NCBI GenBank assembly: GCA_934183155.1
Contig: CAKPSB010000005.1
Span: 1-64,000, forward strand
DNA: 64,000 nucleotides
Origin: an uncultured Bacilli bacterium
GTDB lineage: Bacteria > Bacillota_I > Bacilli_A > RF39 > UBA660
Reading direction: 5' to 3'
Of this stretch, positions 33,261 through 40,884 are shown piece after piece. The notes under the pieces are model-generated. The model was not told where the DNA came from and did not search any database. It saw only the letters and a list, made by a program, of their open reading frames with translations. How positions within the stretch are numbered: position 1 is the stretch's first letter; each line of letters begins with the position of its first letter. Position numbers and translations under genes: made by a program.

Positions 33261-33557
33261 ATGATAAAAGTTAAAGTTAAAAAAAATCATATTGAAATTT
33301 TAGGACATGCTATGTTTGATGAATATGGCAAAGACATTGTTTGTGCTTCTGCTAGTTCAATAGTTATTACAACAGTTAATGCTATTTTGAAGTTAGATGA
33401 TAAGGCATTAATTTATAATTTATCAAATGATAAGTTAGTAATTGATGTTTTGAGTAAGGCGACTGATGTTAAGAGTCTTATTTTAAATATGATTGATTTA
33501 TTGAAAGATTTAGAGAAACAATATAAAAAAAATATACAAGTAACTGAGGAGGTGTAA
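33261..33557 (+). CDS. prp: Ribosomal-processing cysteine protease Prp
   Basis: A 98-residue Prp/YsxB protein. The catalytic His is in GHA (His16) and the Cys in VCASAS (Cys28); the 12-residue spacing equals that of S. aureus Prp. It removes the N-terminal extension of L27, which is present in the next gene. It sits between rplU and rpmA with 1- and 3-base gaps. Confidence 0.92.
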   Translation: MIKVKVKKNHIEILGHAMFDEYGKDIVCASASSIVITTVNAILKLDDKALIYNLSNDKLVIDVLSKATDVKSLILNMIDLLKDLEKQYKKNIQVTEEV

Positions 33558-33560
33558 AGT

Positions 33561-33845
33561 ATGGCATTATTAGAATTAAATATCCAATTATTTGCCCACA
33601 AAAAAGGACAAGGTTCAACTAAAAACGGACGTGATTCAGAATCAAAAAGATTAGGTGCAAAAGCGGCTGATGGTGAGACTGTAACTGGCGGTTCTATTTT
33701 ATATCGTCAAAGAGGTACTAAGGTTTATCCAGGTGTAAATGTAGGTATTGGTAAAGATGATACTTTATTTGCTAAAATTCCAGGTGTTGTTAAATTTGAA
33801 CGCTTAGGTCGTGATCGTAAACAAGTGAGTGTTTATCCAAATTAG
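33561..33845 (+). CDS. rpmA: 50S ribosomal protein L27 with Prp-cleaved leader
   Basis: 94 residues. The leader MALLELNIQLF is followed by AHKKGQGSTKNGRDS, where mature L27 starts at Ala. The LNIQLF-AHKKG junction is the Prp recognition site conserved in Firmicutes. A strong GGAGGTG site precedes the ATG, and the stop lies within the operon terminator. Confidence 0.97.
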   Translation: MALLELNIQLFAHKKGQGSTKNGRDSESKRLGAKAADGETVTGGSILYRQRGTKVYPGVNVGIGKDDTLFAKIPGVVKFERLGRDRKQVSVYPN

Positions 33846-33861
33846 GATAACACTTTTTTTG
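33828..33861 (+). terminator. Terminator of rplU-prp-rpmA
   Basis: AGTGTTTATCC pairs with GGATAACACT (one bulge) and is followed by T7. The stem starts inside the last rpmA codons. Confidence 0.87.
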
Positions 33862-33902
33862 TTTAATAAAAAGTCTTTTAAATTTGTAACTTATAAAGAG
33901 TG

Positions 33903-33937
33903 CAAAATAAAAAAGCCAATTTTTTTATAGGCTTTTA
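33903..33937 (-). terminator. Terminator of the DUF192 gene
   Basis: AAAAGCC/GGCTTTT hairpin; on the minus strand it runs into a T-rich tail directly after the stop codon. Confidence 0.8.
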
Positions 33938-34216
33938 TTATTTGAATGTATCATTGATTTTAATTTTTATTTTATTACATGGCATTTCATAGGTGTACTT
34001 TATACCTTTTTTAGGCCATATTATTTTATTTGGTTTAACATTTCTATAAATATATAACACTTTATCATTTTTGTTTGTTAAAACAATGTCAATGTTTGTT
34101 TTCATAAAAAAGGTGTGGACACCATTTGTTTTGAGCTTTAGAATATAGTTGAAATTTTTTTTAAACATTAGGCCTTTTAGCTTTTGAAAAAAAGTAGTAG
34201 CTTCTTTTATTTCCAT
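33938..34216 (-). CDS. DUF192 family protein
   Basis: A 92-residue protein with DUF192 features: GLMFKKN near residue 15, THFFMKTN-like HTFFMKTNIDIVLTN (about 34-48) and YTYEMPCNKIKI near the end. No signal peptide, unlike many secreted members. Function of the family is unknown. Monocistronic, with GGTGAT before ATG and its own terminator. Confidence 0.75.
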   Translation of the reverse strand: MEIKEATTFFQKLKGLMFKKNFNYILKLKTNGVHTFFMKTNIDIVLTNKNDKVLYIYRNVKPNKIIWPKKGIKYTYEMPCNKIKIKINDTFK

Positions 34217-34277
34217 TTTATCACCTAATTTACTATAACATATTTTTTATGATTTAACACAACTTTATTTATATAGC

Positions 34278-34306
34278 TTGATTTTTACTTTAAAAAAATT
34301 TATAAT
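34278..34306 (+). promoter_or_regulatory. Promoter of the Flp-like pilin gene
   Basis: TTGATT (34278-34283), 17 bp, TATAAT (34301-34306). Confidence 0.65.
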
Positions 34307-34341
34307 TGTCTTAAGGTCTAAAAGGACATTTGGAGGGTGCT

Positions 34342-34533
34342 ATGAAGATAAATAATAAAGGGCAAGCATTAGTAGAATATTTATTAATTATTGCTGTAAT
34401 AAGTGTTATTGTAGTTAGTGTTGTTAAACTTTTAGGAGGCTATTTACAAGATTCTGTAACTAAATCTTCTTGTAAACTCATTGATAAACAGTATGTTGAA
34501 GGATCTCAGCCAGGAAAAGGTAAGTGTGAGTAG
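34342..34533 (+). CDS. Flp/TadE-type small pilin-like protein
   Basis: 63 residues. The N-terminus has KINNKGQALVEYLLIIAVIS: a Gly, then Glu and Tyr at +5/+6 and a hydrophobic helix, as in Flp-type pilins and TadE-like pseudopilins. A short tail contains two Cys. Flp pilins are assembled by Tad systems, but no Tad gene is in the window. The start is ATG 34342 after TTGGAGGGTG; the frame from TTG 34330 overlaps that site. Confidence 0.72.
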   Translation: MKINNKGQALVEYLLIIAVISVIVVSVVKLLGGYLQDSVTKSSCKLIDKQYVEGSQPGKGKCE

Positions 34534-34575
34534 AATTACTTTTTTTGTGGCTCATTAAGGTGAGAGGGTATTATT

Positions 34576-34932
34576 ATGGGAAAATTAAAGAGGCCTTGGC
34601 TTTGTTTAATTTTGAATATTATAACTGGAGGCTTTTTTACTTTTTATATAGCTTACAAATTAGATATTTATGATAAAAAAGCATGGTATTATAATTGGTA
34701 TTATTGGGTTTTGGCTTTTTTCTTTGGCATTATTCCTGGTTTTATAATGCTTGCTGTTTTTAATATTTATATTTCTTGCCTTGTTTGTAAAAAATTAAAT
34801 GTTCCAGGTAGAGAAATTTATATGTATCCTTATCCTTGGATTATTTGTTTAATTGTGCCTTTTTTAGGTTGGACGTTATTTATATTATTGTATATTTATG
34901 TTCATACTTGGTATATATTTAAAATGAAGTGA
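34576..34932 (+). CDS. Small membrane protein, 118 residues
   Basis: Three hydrophobic segments (about 8-26, 43-66 and 86-113) with short Trp/Tyr-rich loops. No known motif. It lies between the Flp-like gene and nusB, 10 bases ahead of the latter, and may be co-transcribed with the nusB operon. No family recognised. Confidence 0.7.
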   Translation: MGKLKRPWLCLILNIITGGFFTFYIAYKLDIYDKKAWYYNWYYWVLAFFFGIIPGFIMLAVFNIYISCLVCKKLNVPGREIYMYPYPWIICLIVPFLGWTLFILLYIYVHTWYIFKMK

Positions 34933-34942
34933 TGGTGATATT

Positions 34943-35347
34943 ATGAAAAATAGAAGTGAACTTAGACGTGAGTGTATGACAATTTTATATCAAATGAATA
35001 TTTATGATAAAAATAAAATGAATTATAGTGTTGATGATATAATTAAGGAGATTTCTCCGGTTGAAAATGAATATATAAAAGAAATTGTTTATGGTGTAAT
35101 TACTTACAAAAATGAAATAGATAGATTAGCTAATAAATATTTAGACGGCTGGACTATTGATAGGCTTGGTAATACGGATATTGCTATATTAAGAATGGGA
35201 ATATTTGAACTTTTATATACTTCTACACCAGCGGTGGTTGCTATTAATGAAGCGATTGAACTTGCTAAAGTATATAGCGATGATAGTGTTAGAAAAATGA
35301 TTAATGGCGTTTTAGATAAAATATATAAGGAAAAGCAAAATGAATGA
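34943..35347 (+). CDS. nusB: Transcription antitermination factor NusB
   Basis: A 134-residue all-helical protein with the N-terminal RSELRRECMTILYQM and the C-terminal signature TDIAILRMGIFELLY and AINEAIELAKVYSDDS. NusB with NusE (S10) binds boxA in rRNA leaders. Its end overlaps xseA by 8 bp. Confidence 0.93.
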   Translation: MKNRSELRRECMTILYQMNIYDKNKMNYSVDDIIKEISPVENEYIKEIVYGVITYKNEIDRLANKYLDGWTIDRLGNTDIAILRMGIFELLYTSTPAVVAINEAIELAKVYSDDSVRKMINGVLDKIYKEKQNE

Positions 35348-36611
35348 TAAATATTTATCTGTAAGTGCAATTACACGTTATTTAAAAGCAAAATTCGCAG
35401 TTGATGAAAACCTTCAAAAGGTTTATTTAAAAGGTGAAATATCAAATTTTAAGGCTCATTCTTCTGGACATTTTTACTTTTCTTTGAAAGATGAAAATAG
35501 TAAAATAAACGCTATAATGTTTAGAAGTAATGCTAGCAAGATTCAGTTTCAACCGGCTGATGGAATGAAAGTTTTAGTAACTGGACGTATTAGTATTTAT
35601 GAATCATTAGGTGGATATCAAATATATGTTGATGAAATGTTAGAAGATGGTGTTGGTAATTTATATGTTGCTTTTGAACAGTTAAAAAAGAAGTTACTTG
35701 CTGAAGGAATGTTTGATGAGGGGCATAAAAAATCTATTCCTAAGATTCCTCAAAAGGTTGGAGTTATAACGGCTAGTACAGGAGCGGCTATTCGTGATAT
35801 TTTAACTACAATTAAAAGAAGATATCCTATATGTGAAATTATTCTTTTTCCAACTTTAGTACAGGGTGAAAATGCAAAAGATGATATTGCGAGAAATATT
35901 TTGCGAGCTCAAAATTATGATTTGGATGTTCTGATCGTTGGTAGAGGTGGCGGGTCTATTGAAGATTTGTGGCCTTTTAATGAAGAGGTTGTTGCTAGAG
36001 CTATTTATGATTCTAAAATACCTGTTATTAGTGCAGTTGGTCACGAGGTTGATTTTACGATTGCTGATTTTGTTGCTGATTTAAGGGCTCCAACGCCAAC
36101 GGCAGCGGCGGAACTTGCGGTTCCGAATATGGGAGATTTAGTAAATCATATAAAACAGCTTGAAATAAGATTAAATGAAGCTATAAATAAAAAAATTAAT
36201 TATCAAAAGTTATATTTAGATTCTATTAAGAATTCATTTGCTTTAAAGAATCCTATGATTATGTTTGAAAATAGAAAACAAAATTTAGATTTATTGAATA
36301 ATAAATTATATGATCTTATTATAAATAAAATTGAAAAAGAAAAAGTAAACTTGAATCATTTAAGGAAAAGCTATGTTTTACAAAACCCTAGTTTAATTTA
36401 TAAAAATGAAAAAATTTTGCTTAAAAATATTATAGATAAATTAAATCTTTTAAATCCACTTAATATTTTATCAAGGGGGTATAGTATATCTTATTTTAAT
36501 GATAAAACGTTAAAGAGTGTTAAGAGTGTAAGAAAGAATGACTTAATAGATATAAAATTAACTGATGGATTTATAAAAACGAAGGTAATGGAGATTAAGG
36601 AGGAAAAATAA
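35340..36611 (+). CDS. xseA: Exodeoxyribonuclease VII large subunit
   Basis: 423 residues. An N-terminal OB domain (VYLKGEISNFKAHSSGHFYFSLKD) is followed by the catalytic domain (GVITASTGAAIRDILTTIKRR, VGRGGGSIEDLW, SAVGHEVDFTIADFVADLRAPTPTAAAELA) and a coiled-coil tail. It degrades single-stranded DNA together with XseB. It overlaps nusB and xseB, giving a tight operon. Confidence 0.95.
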   Translation: MNDKYLSVSAITRYLKAKFAVDENLQKVYLKGEISNFKAHSSGHFYFSLKDENSKINAIMFRSNASKIQFQPADGMKVLVTGRISIYESLGGYQIYVDEMLEDGVGNLYVAFEQLKKKLLAEGMFDEGHKKSIPKIPQKVGVITASTGAAIRDILTTIKRRYPICEIILFPTLVQGENAKDDIARNILRAQNYDLDVLIVGRGGGSIEDLWPFNEEVVARAIYDSKIPVISAVGHEVDFTIADFVADLRAPTPTAAAELAVPNMGDLVNHIKQLEIRLNEAINKKINYQKLYLDSIKNSFALKNPMIMFENRKQNLDLLNNKLYDLIINKIEKEKVNLNHLRKSYVLQNPSLIYKNEKILLKNIIDKLNLLNPLNILSRGYSISYFNDKTLKSVKSVRKNDLIDIKLTDGFIKTKVMEIKEEK

Positions 36612-36835
36612 TGACTAAGGAGAAAACTTTTGAAGAAAAAATAGCGTTACTTGAAAATATTGTTACTACTTTAGAAAATGGTGATACACCACTTGATGAT
36701 TCAATCAAAAAGTATACTGAGGCTATGCAGTTAGTTAAGCAATGCGATGAAGAACTTAATAATATTGAAGAGAAAGTAAATAAAATTGTGATGGACAATG
36801 GGTCTTTAGAAAATTTTGAGGCTAAGGAAGAATGA
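36611..36835 (+). CDS. xseB: Exodeoxyribonuclease VII small subunit
   Basis: A 74-residue helical protein with FEEKIALLENIVTTLENGDTPLDD and KKYTEAMQLVKQC, the XseB pattern. It binds the XseA coiled coil. Its ATG shares a base with the xseA stop, and its end overlaps the following prepilin gene by 4 bp (ATGA). Confidence 0.92.
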   Translation: MTKEKTFEEKIALLENIVTTLENGDTPLDDSIKKYTEAMQLVKQCDEELNNIEEKVNKIVMDNGSLENFEAKEE

Positions 36836-37251
36836 AAAAGGGTTTTACTTTAGTTGAATTATTAGCGGTTATTGCAATAATTGCTATTATTGCTACTATA
36901 ACAACGCCTTTGATTTTAAATGTGATTAGTACATCTAAGGAAAAATCTTTTAAAGATAGTGCTTATAGTTTGGTCTTTGCGGCTACTAATTATCAAGCTG
37001 AGGCACAAAAGAATAATAGTGATGTTGTTTTAACAATTGATTATGCTAATGATTCGAGTGAAAAAAAAGCGCTTTTAAAAACTAAAGGTAAATTGCCTGA
37101 TGCGGGGCAATTAAAAATAGATGAAAATGGTAAAGTTACTTTAGCTTTATGGAGTGATGACGCTAAAATTTGTGCAATTAAAAAAAATAATGAGAAGAAT
37201 ATTACTCTTAGTAAAATAAGTAAAGCTCAATGTGTAATAGGAAATGATTAA
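36832..37251 (+). CDS. Type IV prepilin-like protein
   Basis: 139 residues. MKKGFTLVELLAVIAIIAII is a textbook prepilin leader and helix (Gly-Phe cleavage, Glu+5). The C-terminal part has two Cys (CAIKKN, AQCVIGND). It is translationally coupled to xseB through ATGA, so it sits in the nusB-xseAB operon. It may be a ComG-type competence pseudopilin, but no comG genes are here. Confidence 0.85.
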   Translation: MKKGFTLVELLAVIAIIAIIATITTPLILNVISTSKEKSFKDSAYSLVFAATNYQAEAQKNNSDVVLTIDYANDSSEKKALLKTKGKLPDAGQLKIDENGKVTLALWSDDAKICAIKKNNEKNITLSKISKAQCVIGND

Positions 37252-38076
37252 ATGAAAAAAGGATTTACAGTTGCTCAAATGGTTGGATTTATTGCTTTGG
37301 TTTTTATTGGTTTAATAGTTTTTTTTATAGGAAGTTTTATATTAAAAAAAACAAGTGGGCCAAAGGAAGTTTTACAAAATGTTGGTGTAGAGGATGAGAA
37401 AGTTAAAATAATTTTAAAGGGTGACTTTTTAACTTATGCTGAAATAAATACAAAGTATAAGGATAAAAAAGTAGCGGCTTATATAAATGGAAAAGATGTT
37501 TCAAATAAAGTAACCCTTTCTTATTTTCAGGGCGGTAGACAAGTTAATGAGATAGATACAAAGTATGAAGGTACTTTTATTATTAAATATGAACTTGCGT
37601 ATGAAAATAAGGTTTATAAGGCAACTAGAGTAGTTATTGTAATAGATAGTATTTCTCCAAATTTATCTGTTCCAAAGGATACAATTATTACTACTGATGA
37701 GGTAGCTTTTTACAATGTTACTGATGGAGTTTTGGCGACGGATAATTCAGGTAAAGTTAGCTTTAAATGTAATAATCCATTATTACCAAAACCTGGAAAT
37801 TATATTATTGAGTGTGAAGCTAAAGATGGTAGTGGTAATAAAACTAAAAGAAAACGGTTGATAAAAGTAATTCAAAAAATTAGTTTTGAAGGTAATGAGA
37901 ATGTTACAATTAAATATCCAGATGGAGATTTTATATACAAGTATAGTTTGGACGGCGGTAAGACTTGGACTGAGACTGATAAAAAAACTACAGTTAATTT
38001 AAAAGAAAATAGTATAGTTGCTGAGGTGTTTAAAGGCAATAATTTGATTACTTCGGCAACTTATTATAAAAAATAA
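37252..38076 (+). CDS. Prepilin-leader protein with Ig-like extracellular domains
   Basis: 274 residues. It begins MKKGFTVAQMVGFIALVFIG: KKGFT matches the prepilin cleavage motif of its neighbour, but Glu+5 is replaced by Gln and a longer membrane segment follows (about 10-32). After that come two beta-rich parts resembling DUF5011/HYR Ig-like domains (about 50-145 and 150-210: NVTDGVLATDNSG, GNYIIECEAKDGSGN) and a C-terminal beta domain. It may be a minor pilin-like tip protein or simply a membrane-anchored surface protein. It starts directly after the previous stop. Confidence 0.65.
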   Translation: MKKGFTVAQMVGFIALVFIGLIVFFIGSFILKKTSGPKEVLQNVGVEDEKVKIILKGDFLTYAEINTKYKDKKVAAYINGKDVSNKVTLSYFQGGRQVNEIDTKYEGTFIIKYELAYENKVYKATRVVIVIDSISPNLSVPKDTIITTDEVAFYNVTDGVLATDNSGKVSFKCNNPLLPKPGNYIIECEAKDGSGNKTKRKRLIKVIQKISFEGNENVTIKYPDGDFIYKYSLDGGKTWTETDKKTTVNLKENSIVAEVFKGNNLITSATYYKK

Positions 38077-38097
38077 CATACTTTTTAAGTATGTTAT
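38073..38097. terminator. Bidirectional terminator between the prepilin operon and lexA
   Basis: ATAACATACTT/AAGTATGTTAT inverted repeat with T-rich flanks on both strands. It overlaps the last lexA codons. Confidence 0.75.
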
Positions 38098-38711
38098 ATT
38101 TTTCTATATAGGCCGATAGCTTTGCCTAAAATTGTTACGTCATTTAAAATAATTGGTTCCATTGTGTCATTTTCTGGTTGTAGGCGAAAGTGACCTTTTT
38201 CTTTATAAAAAGTTTTAAGGGTGACTTCATTTTCTTCAGTCATGGCCACAACAATTTCACCATTTCTAGCATTGCTATTTCTTTCGACGATAACGACATC
38301 TCCGTCTAAAATACCGGCATTAATCATGCTTGTTCCATTTACTTTTAAGGTAAAAACTTCTTTGCCTTTTGGTAGCAAGTATGTTGGAAGGGCAAAGTAT
38401 TCATCTGGCATTTCGATAGCTTCAATGGGACTACCAGCAGTAATTCTTCCAAGTAGTGGTACTTCAGCAACTAGATCATTTTGTTTTTCAAATTCATTTT
38501 TTACTAGTAATTCGATGGCTCTATTTTTAGAACCTTCTTTTTTTATAAACCCTTTTTTTTCTAGATTTGCTAAATGGGCATGAATTGTGGCTGGTGATGA
38601 AATGTCTAAGGCTCTTCCAATTTCTCTAACGGTTGGTGGGTATCCATGTGAAACAATAAAGTTTTTAACATAATTTAAAACATCAGCTTGTCTTTTTGTT
38701 AATTTTTCCAT
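38094..38711 (-). CDS. lexA: SOS repressor LexA
   Basis: 205 residues. The N-terminal winged HTH has LTKRQADVLNYVKNF and PPTVREIGRALDISSPATIHAHL. The autocleavage Ala-Gly is in RITAGSPIEA, the catalytic Ser in NGTSMINAGILDGD and the Lys in EVTLKTF. ATG 38711 (minus) is preferred over ATG 38714 for its spacing from AGGAGG. It diverges from a LexA-box promoter (38788-38816). Confidence 0.95.
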   Translation of the reverse strand: MEKLTKRQADVLNYVKNFIVSHGYPPTVREIGRALDISSPATIHAHLANLEKKGFIKKEGSKNRAIELLVKNEFEKQNDLVAEVPLLGRITAGSPIEAIEMPDEYFALPTYLLPKGKEVFTLKVNGTSMINAGILDGDVVIVERNSNARNGEIVVAMTEENEVTLKTFYKEKGHFRLQPENDTMEPIILNDVTILGKAIGLYRKI

Positions 38712-38738
38712 CATATCCTCCTAAATCATTCTATACAC

Positions 38739-38778
38739 ATTTTAACATACTTTAAAGTTGTAGTCAAACATTTGTTTG
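38739..38778 (-). promoter_or_regulatory. lexA promoter with overlapping LexA-like box
   Basis: On the minus strand: TTGACT (38767-38762), 17 bp, TAAAAT (38744-38739). The palindrome CAAACATTTGTTTG (38765-38778) overlaps the -35. It resembles the Gram-positive box CGAAC-N4-GTTCG with one change in each half, so it is probably a weaker autoregulatory operator. Confidence 0.65.
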
Positions 38779-38787
38779 AAAAATTCA

Positions 38788-38816
38788 TTGACACGAAAGT
38801 ATGTTCGCAGTATAAT
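38788..38816 (+). promoter_or_regulatory. LexA-controlled SOS promoter
   Basis: TTGACA (38788-38793), 17 bp, TATAAT (38811-38816). The spacer holds CGAAAGTATGTTCG (38794-38807), one mismatch from the Gram-positive LexA box CGAAC-N4-GTTCG. Bound LexA would block both promoter elements. Confidence 0.85.
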
Positions 38817-38841
38817 TAAATTGTTGAAAGGTTGTGGGAAG

Positions 38842-38985
38842 ATGGAATTTTTAAAATGTAAATCTATTATTGCTTTATTTGTTATGATACTTAGTGTTTG
38901 TTATATAAGTGCGTCTGATAATGTTAAATATGAAAATCAAATTCAGAATGATGATTATGAGACGGCTCAACTCAAAGTGGAATAA
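38842..38985 (+). CDS. SOS-induced 47-residue membrane protein (YneA-position)
   Basis: A 47-residue protein: basic start MEFLKCK, one hydrophobic segment (about 8-24, SIIALFVMILSVCYISA) and a short acidic tail of about 22 residues. It is the first gene after the LexA-box promoter, divergent from lexA, followed by yneF. In B. subtilis that position holds yneA, the SOS division suppressor with a membrane segment and a LysM domain. Here the LysM domain is missing. A role as a division inhibitor is inference from position, regulation and topology. The open frame back to 38776 covers the promoter and is not coding. Confidence 0.7.
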   Translation: MEFLKCKSIIALFVMILSVCYISASDNVKYENQIQNDDYETAQLKVE

Positions 38986-39079
38986 TTTTTATAAGTTGTT
39001 TTAAAAGCGGATAATTTAGTTAAAATGTATTGCTAATAATTATATTTTCTAGTAAAATATTTGCATAGGAGGAGATATA

Positions 39080-39304
39080 ATGAATTGGGCAGCCTTTTTA
39101 TTAGATTTATTAAAAGTTGTTGGTGGTATGGTTGTTGGTATAATTATTGGCTTTTTTATTGCTAAAAAAATTATGAAAAAGCAACTTAAAGAAAATCCAC
39201 CTGTTAATGAAAAAATGATTAAAGCAATGATGGCTGGTATGGGTAGAACACCAAGCCAAAAGCAAGTGAATCAAATGATGAAATCAATGCAAAAATATAT
39301 GTAA
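39080..39304 (+). CDS. yneF: YneF family membrane protein (UPF0154)
   Basis: A 74-residue protein. One membrane segment (about 9-28, VVGGMVVGIIIGFFIAKK) is followed by the family signature MGRTPSQKQVNQMMKSM. Function unknown. It is found near lexA/yneA in Bacillus as well. Starts after AGGAGG. Confidence 0.88.
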   Translation: MNWAAFLLDLLKVVGGMVVGIIIGFFIAKKIMKKQLKENPPVNEKMIKAMMAGMGRTPSQKQVNQMMKSMQKYM

Positions 39305-39307
39305 GCA

Positions 39308-39336
39308 TTGATTTTTACTTTTTTTTAATATATTAT
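39308..39336 (+). promoter_or_regulatory. Promoter giving a possibly leaderless mRNA
   Basis: TTGATT (39308-39313), 17 bp, TATTAT (39331-39336). The start of transcription would fall at about 39342-39344, which is the ATG of the next gene. Confidence 0.5.
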
Positions 39337-39343
39337 TATAAGT

Positions 39344-39778
39344 ATGGAAAAAGAATTTATTGAAATAGCTATTTATGAAAATTTAAACGAGGCAAAAAGA
39401 GAGGCAAATTGCGAGGACTTGGATGGTTTGTGCTTTTATTTTGCTAATAATATAAAACATGATTTAGAATTAATGGATATGAAAGTTAATATGTGGAATA
39501 TTAGAAGTTTAACTTCATGTGATTATGATCATTATTTTTTAATTGTATCTGGGAATGGTGATTATTTAATTGATCCTACATATTTACAATTTTTACCGAA
39601 GGAAGGTGAAACTCCTTTGGCTTTTGAAAAGTTTCCAGCTGATGTTTTAATGCAAAGTGAAGAAGGCAAAGAACTTTGTTTTGATTTGATAAATAAAGGA
39701 TATTTTGAAATAAAAGAAAATGAATTTGATTTATATATAAATAGCTTCAAGCCAAAGGAAAGGAAAATGTATCGATGA
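39344..39778 (+). CDS. Putative transglutaminase-like cysteine peptidase/transferase
   Basis: A 144-residue protein. Cys30 (DGLCFYFA), His63 (DYDHYFLIV) and Asp77 (YLIDPTY) come in the order and spacing of a transglutaminase-like or arylamine N-acetyltransferase-like catalytic triad. No signal peptide. No ribosome-binding site precedes ATG 39344, and the promoter is so close that the mRNA may be leaderless. Its end overlaps tgt by 4 bp (ATGA). The activity is inferred only from the residue pattern; the true family is not recognised. Confidence 0.55.
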   Translation: MEKEFIEIAIYENLNEAKREANCEDLDGLCFYFANNIKHDLELMDMKVNMWNIRSLTSCDYDHYFLIVSGNGDYLIDPTYLQFLPKEGETPLAFEKFPADVLMQSEEGKELCFDLINKGYFEIKENEFDLYINSFKPKERKMYR

Positions 39779-40884
39779 AAATCAAATATGAATTAATAAA
39801 AAATGATGGTGAGGCTAGAGTTGGTAGATTGATTACTAATCATGGTACTTTTGATACTCCAATGTTTATGCCGGTTGGAACGTTAGCTAATGTAAAGATG
39901 CTTACTCCTGAAGAGTTGAAAGATGCACATAGTGCTATTATTTTATCAAATACTTATCATTTATGGCTTAGACCTGGTGAGAATGTTGTTGCTAATGCAG
40001 GTGGCCTTCATAAATTTATGAATTATGATGGTCCTATTTTAACTGATAGTGGTGGTTTTCAAGTGTTTTCACTTGCTAAAAATAAGGAAAAGGATATTAC
40101 GGAAGATGGTGTTCATTTTAAAAGTCATATTGATGGTAGACCTTTATTTTTAACGCCAGAGCTTTCTATGGAAATTCAAAATAAGTTAGATAGTGATATT
40201 GCTATGAGTTTTGATGAATGTATTCCTTATCCTGCAAGTTATGAATATGCTAAGCAAAGCACTGAGAGAACTTTAAGGTGGGCAAAAAGAGGAAAAGAGG
40301 CTTTTAATAATGAAAATCAGTCATTATTTGGAATTGTTCAAGGTGGTGAGTATGCTGATTTAAGAAAGTTTAGTGCTACTGAAACTGTTAAATTAGATTT
40401 TGATGGTTATTCTATTGGCGGAACATCAGTTGGTGAAGATAAAATAACAATGTATAAAATGATTGATGATGCTATAAAATATTTACCAAAGGATAAACCA
40501 CGTTATTTGATGGGCGTTGGTGAGCCTGTTGACTTATTCGAAGGGGTTGAACGAGGCATTGATATGTTTGATTGTGTTCTTCCAACTAGAATAGCTAGAC
40601 ATGCAAATGCTTTTACTTGTCATGGTAAGATAAATTTAAGAAATGCTAAATTTAAAGAGGATTTTACACCAATTGACGATGATTGTGATTGTTATACATG
40701 TACTCATTTTACTAAAGCATATGTAAGACATTTGTTTGTTGCTGGGGAGGCTTTAGGAGGTAGACTTTTGTCTATTCATAATATTCGTTTTTTGATAAGA
40801 TTGATGGAAAATATGCGTGAGGCCATAAAAAAAGATCAGTTTTTAGAATATAAAGAACAATTTTTAAAAAAATACCTTAGTTAG
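39775..40884 (+). CDS. tgt: tRNA-guanine (queuine) transglycosylase
   Basis: A 369-residue TIM-barrel enzyme. It shows TPMFMPVGT, SNTYHLWLRPG, DSGGFQVFSL (catalytic Asp), GGEYADLR, YLMGVGEP, DCVLPTR, and the zinc site CDCYTC with a later His. It exchanges guanine 34 for preQ1 in tRNAs for Asp, Asn, His and Tyr. No queuosine biosynthesis or preQ1 transport gene is in the window. Translationally coupled to the gene before. Confidence 0.95.
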   Translation: MKIKYELIKNDGEARVGRLITNHGTFDTPMFMPVGTLANVKMLTPEELKDAHSAIILSNTYHLWLRPGENVVANAGGLHKFMNYDGPILTDSGGFQVFSLAKNKEKDITEDGVHFKSHIDGRPLFLTPELSMEIQNKLDSDIAMSFDECIPYPASYEYAKQSTERTLRWAKRGKEAFNNENQSLFGIVQGGEYADLRKFSATETVKLDFDGYSIGGTSVGEDKITMYKMIDDAIKYLPKDKPRYLMGVGEPVDLFEGVERGIDMFDCVLPTRIARHANAFTCHGKINLRNAKFKEDFTPIDDDCDCYTCTHFTKAYVRHLFVAGEALGGRLLSIHNIRFLIRLMENMREAIKKDQFLEYKEQFLKKYLS

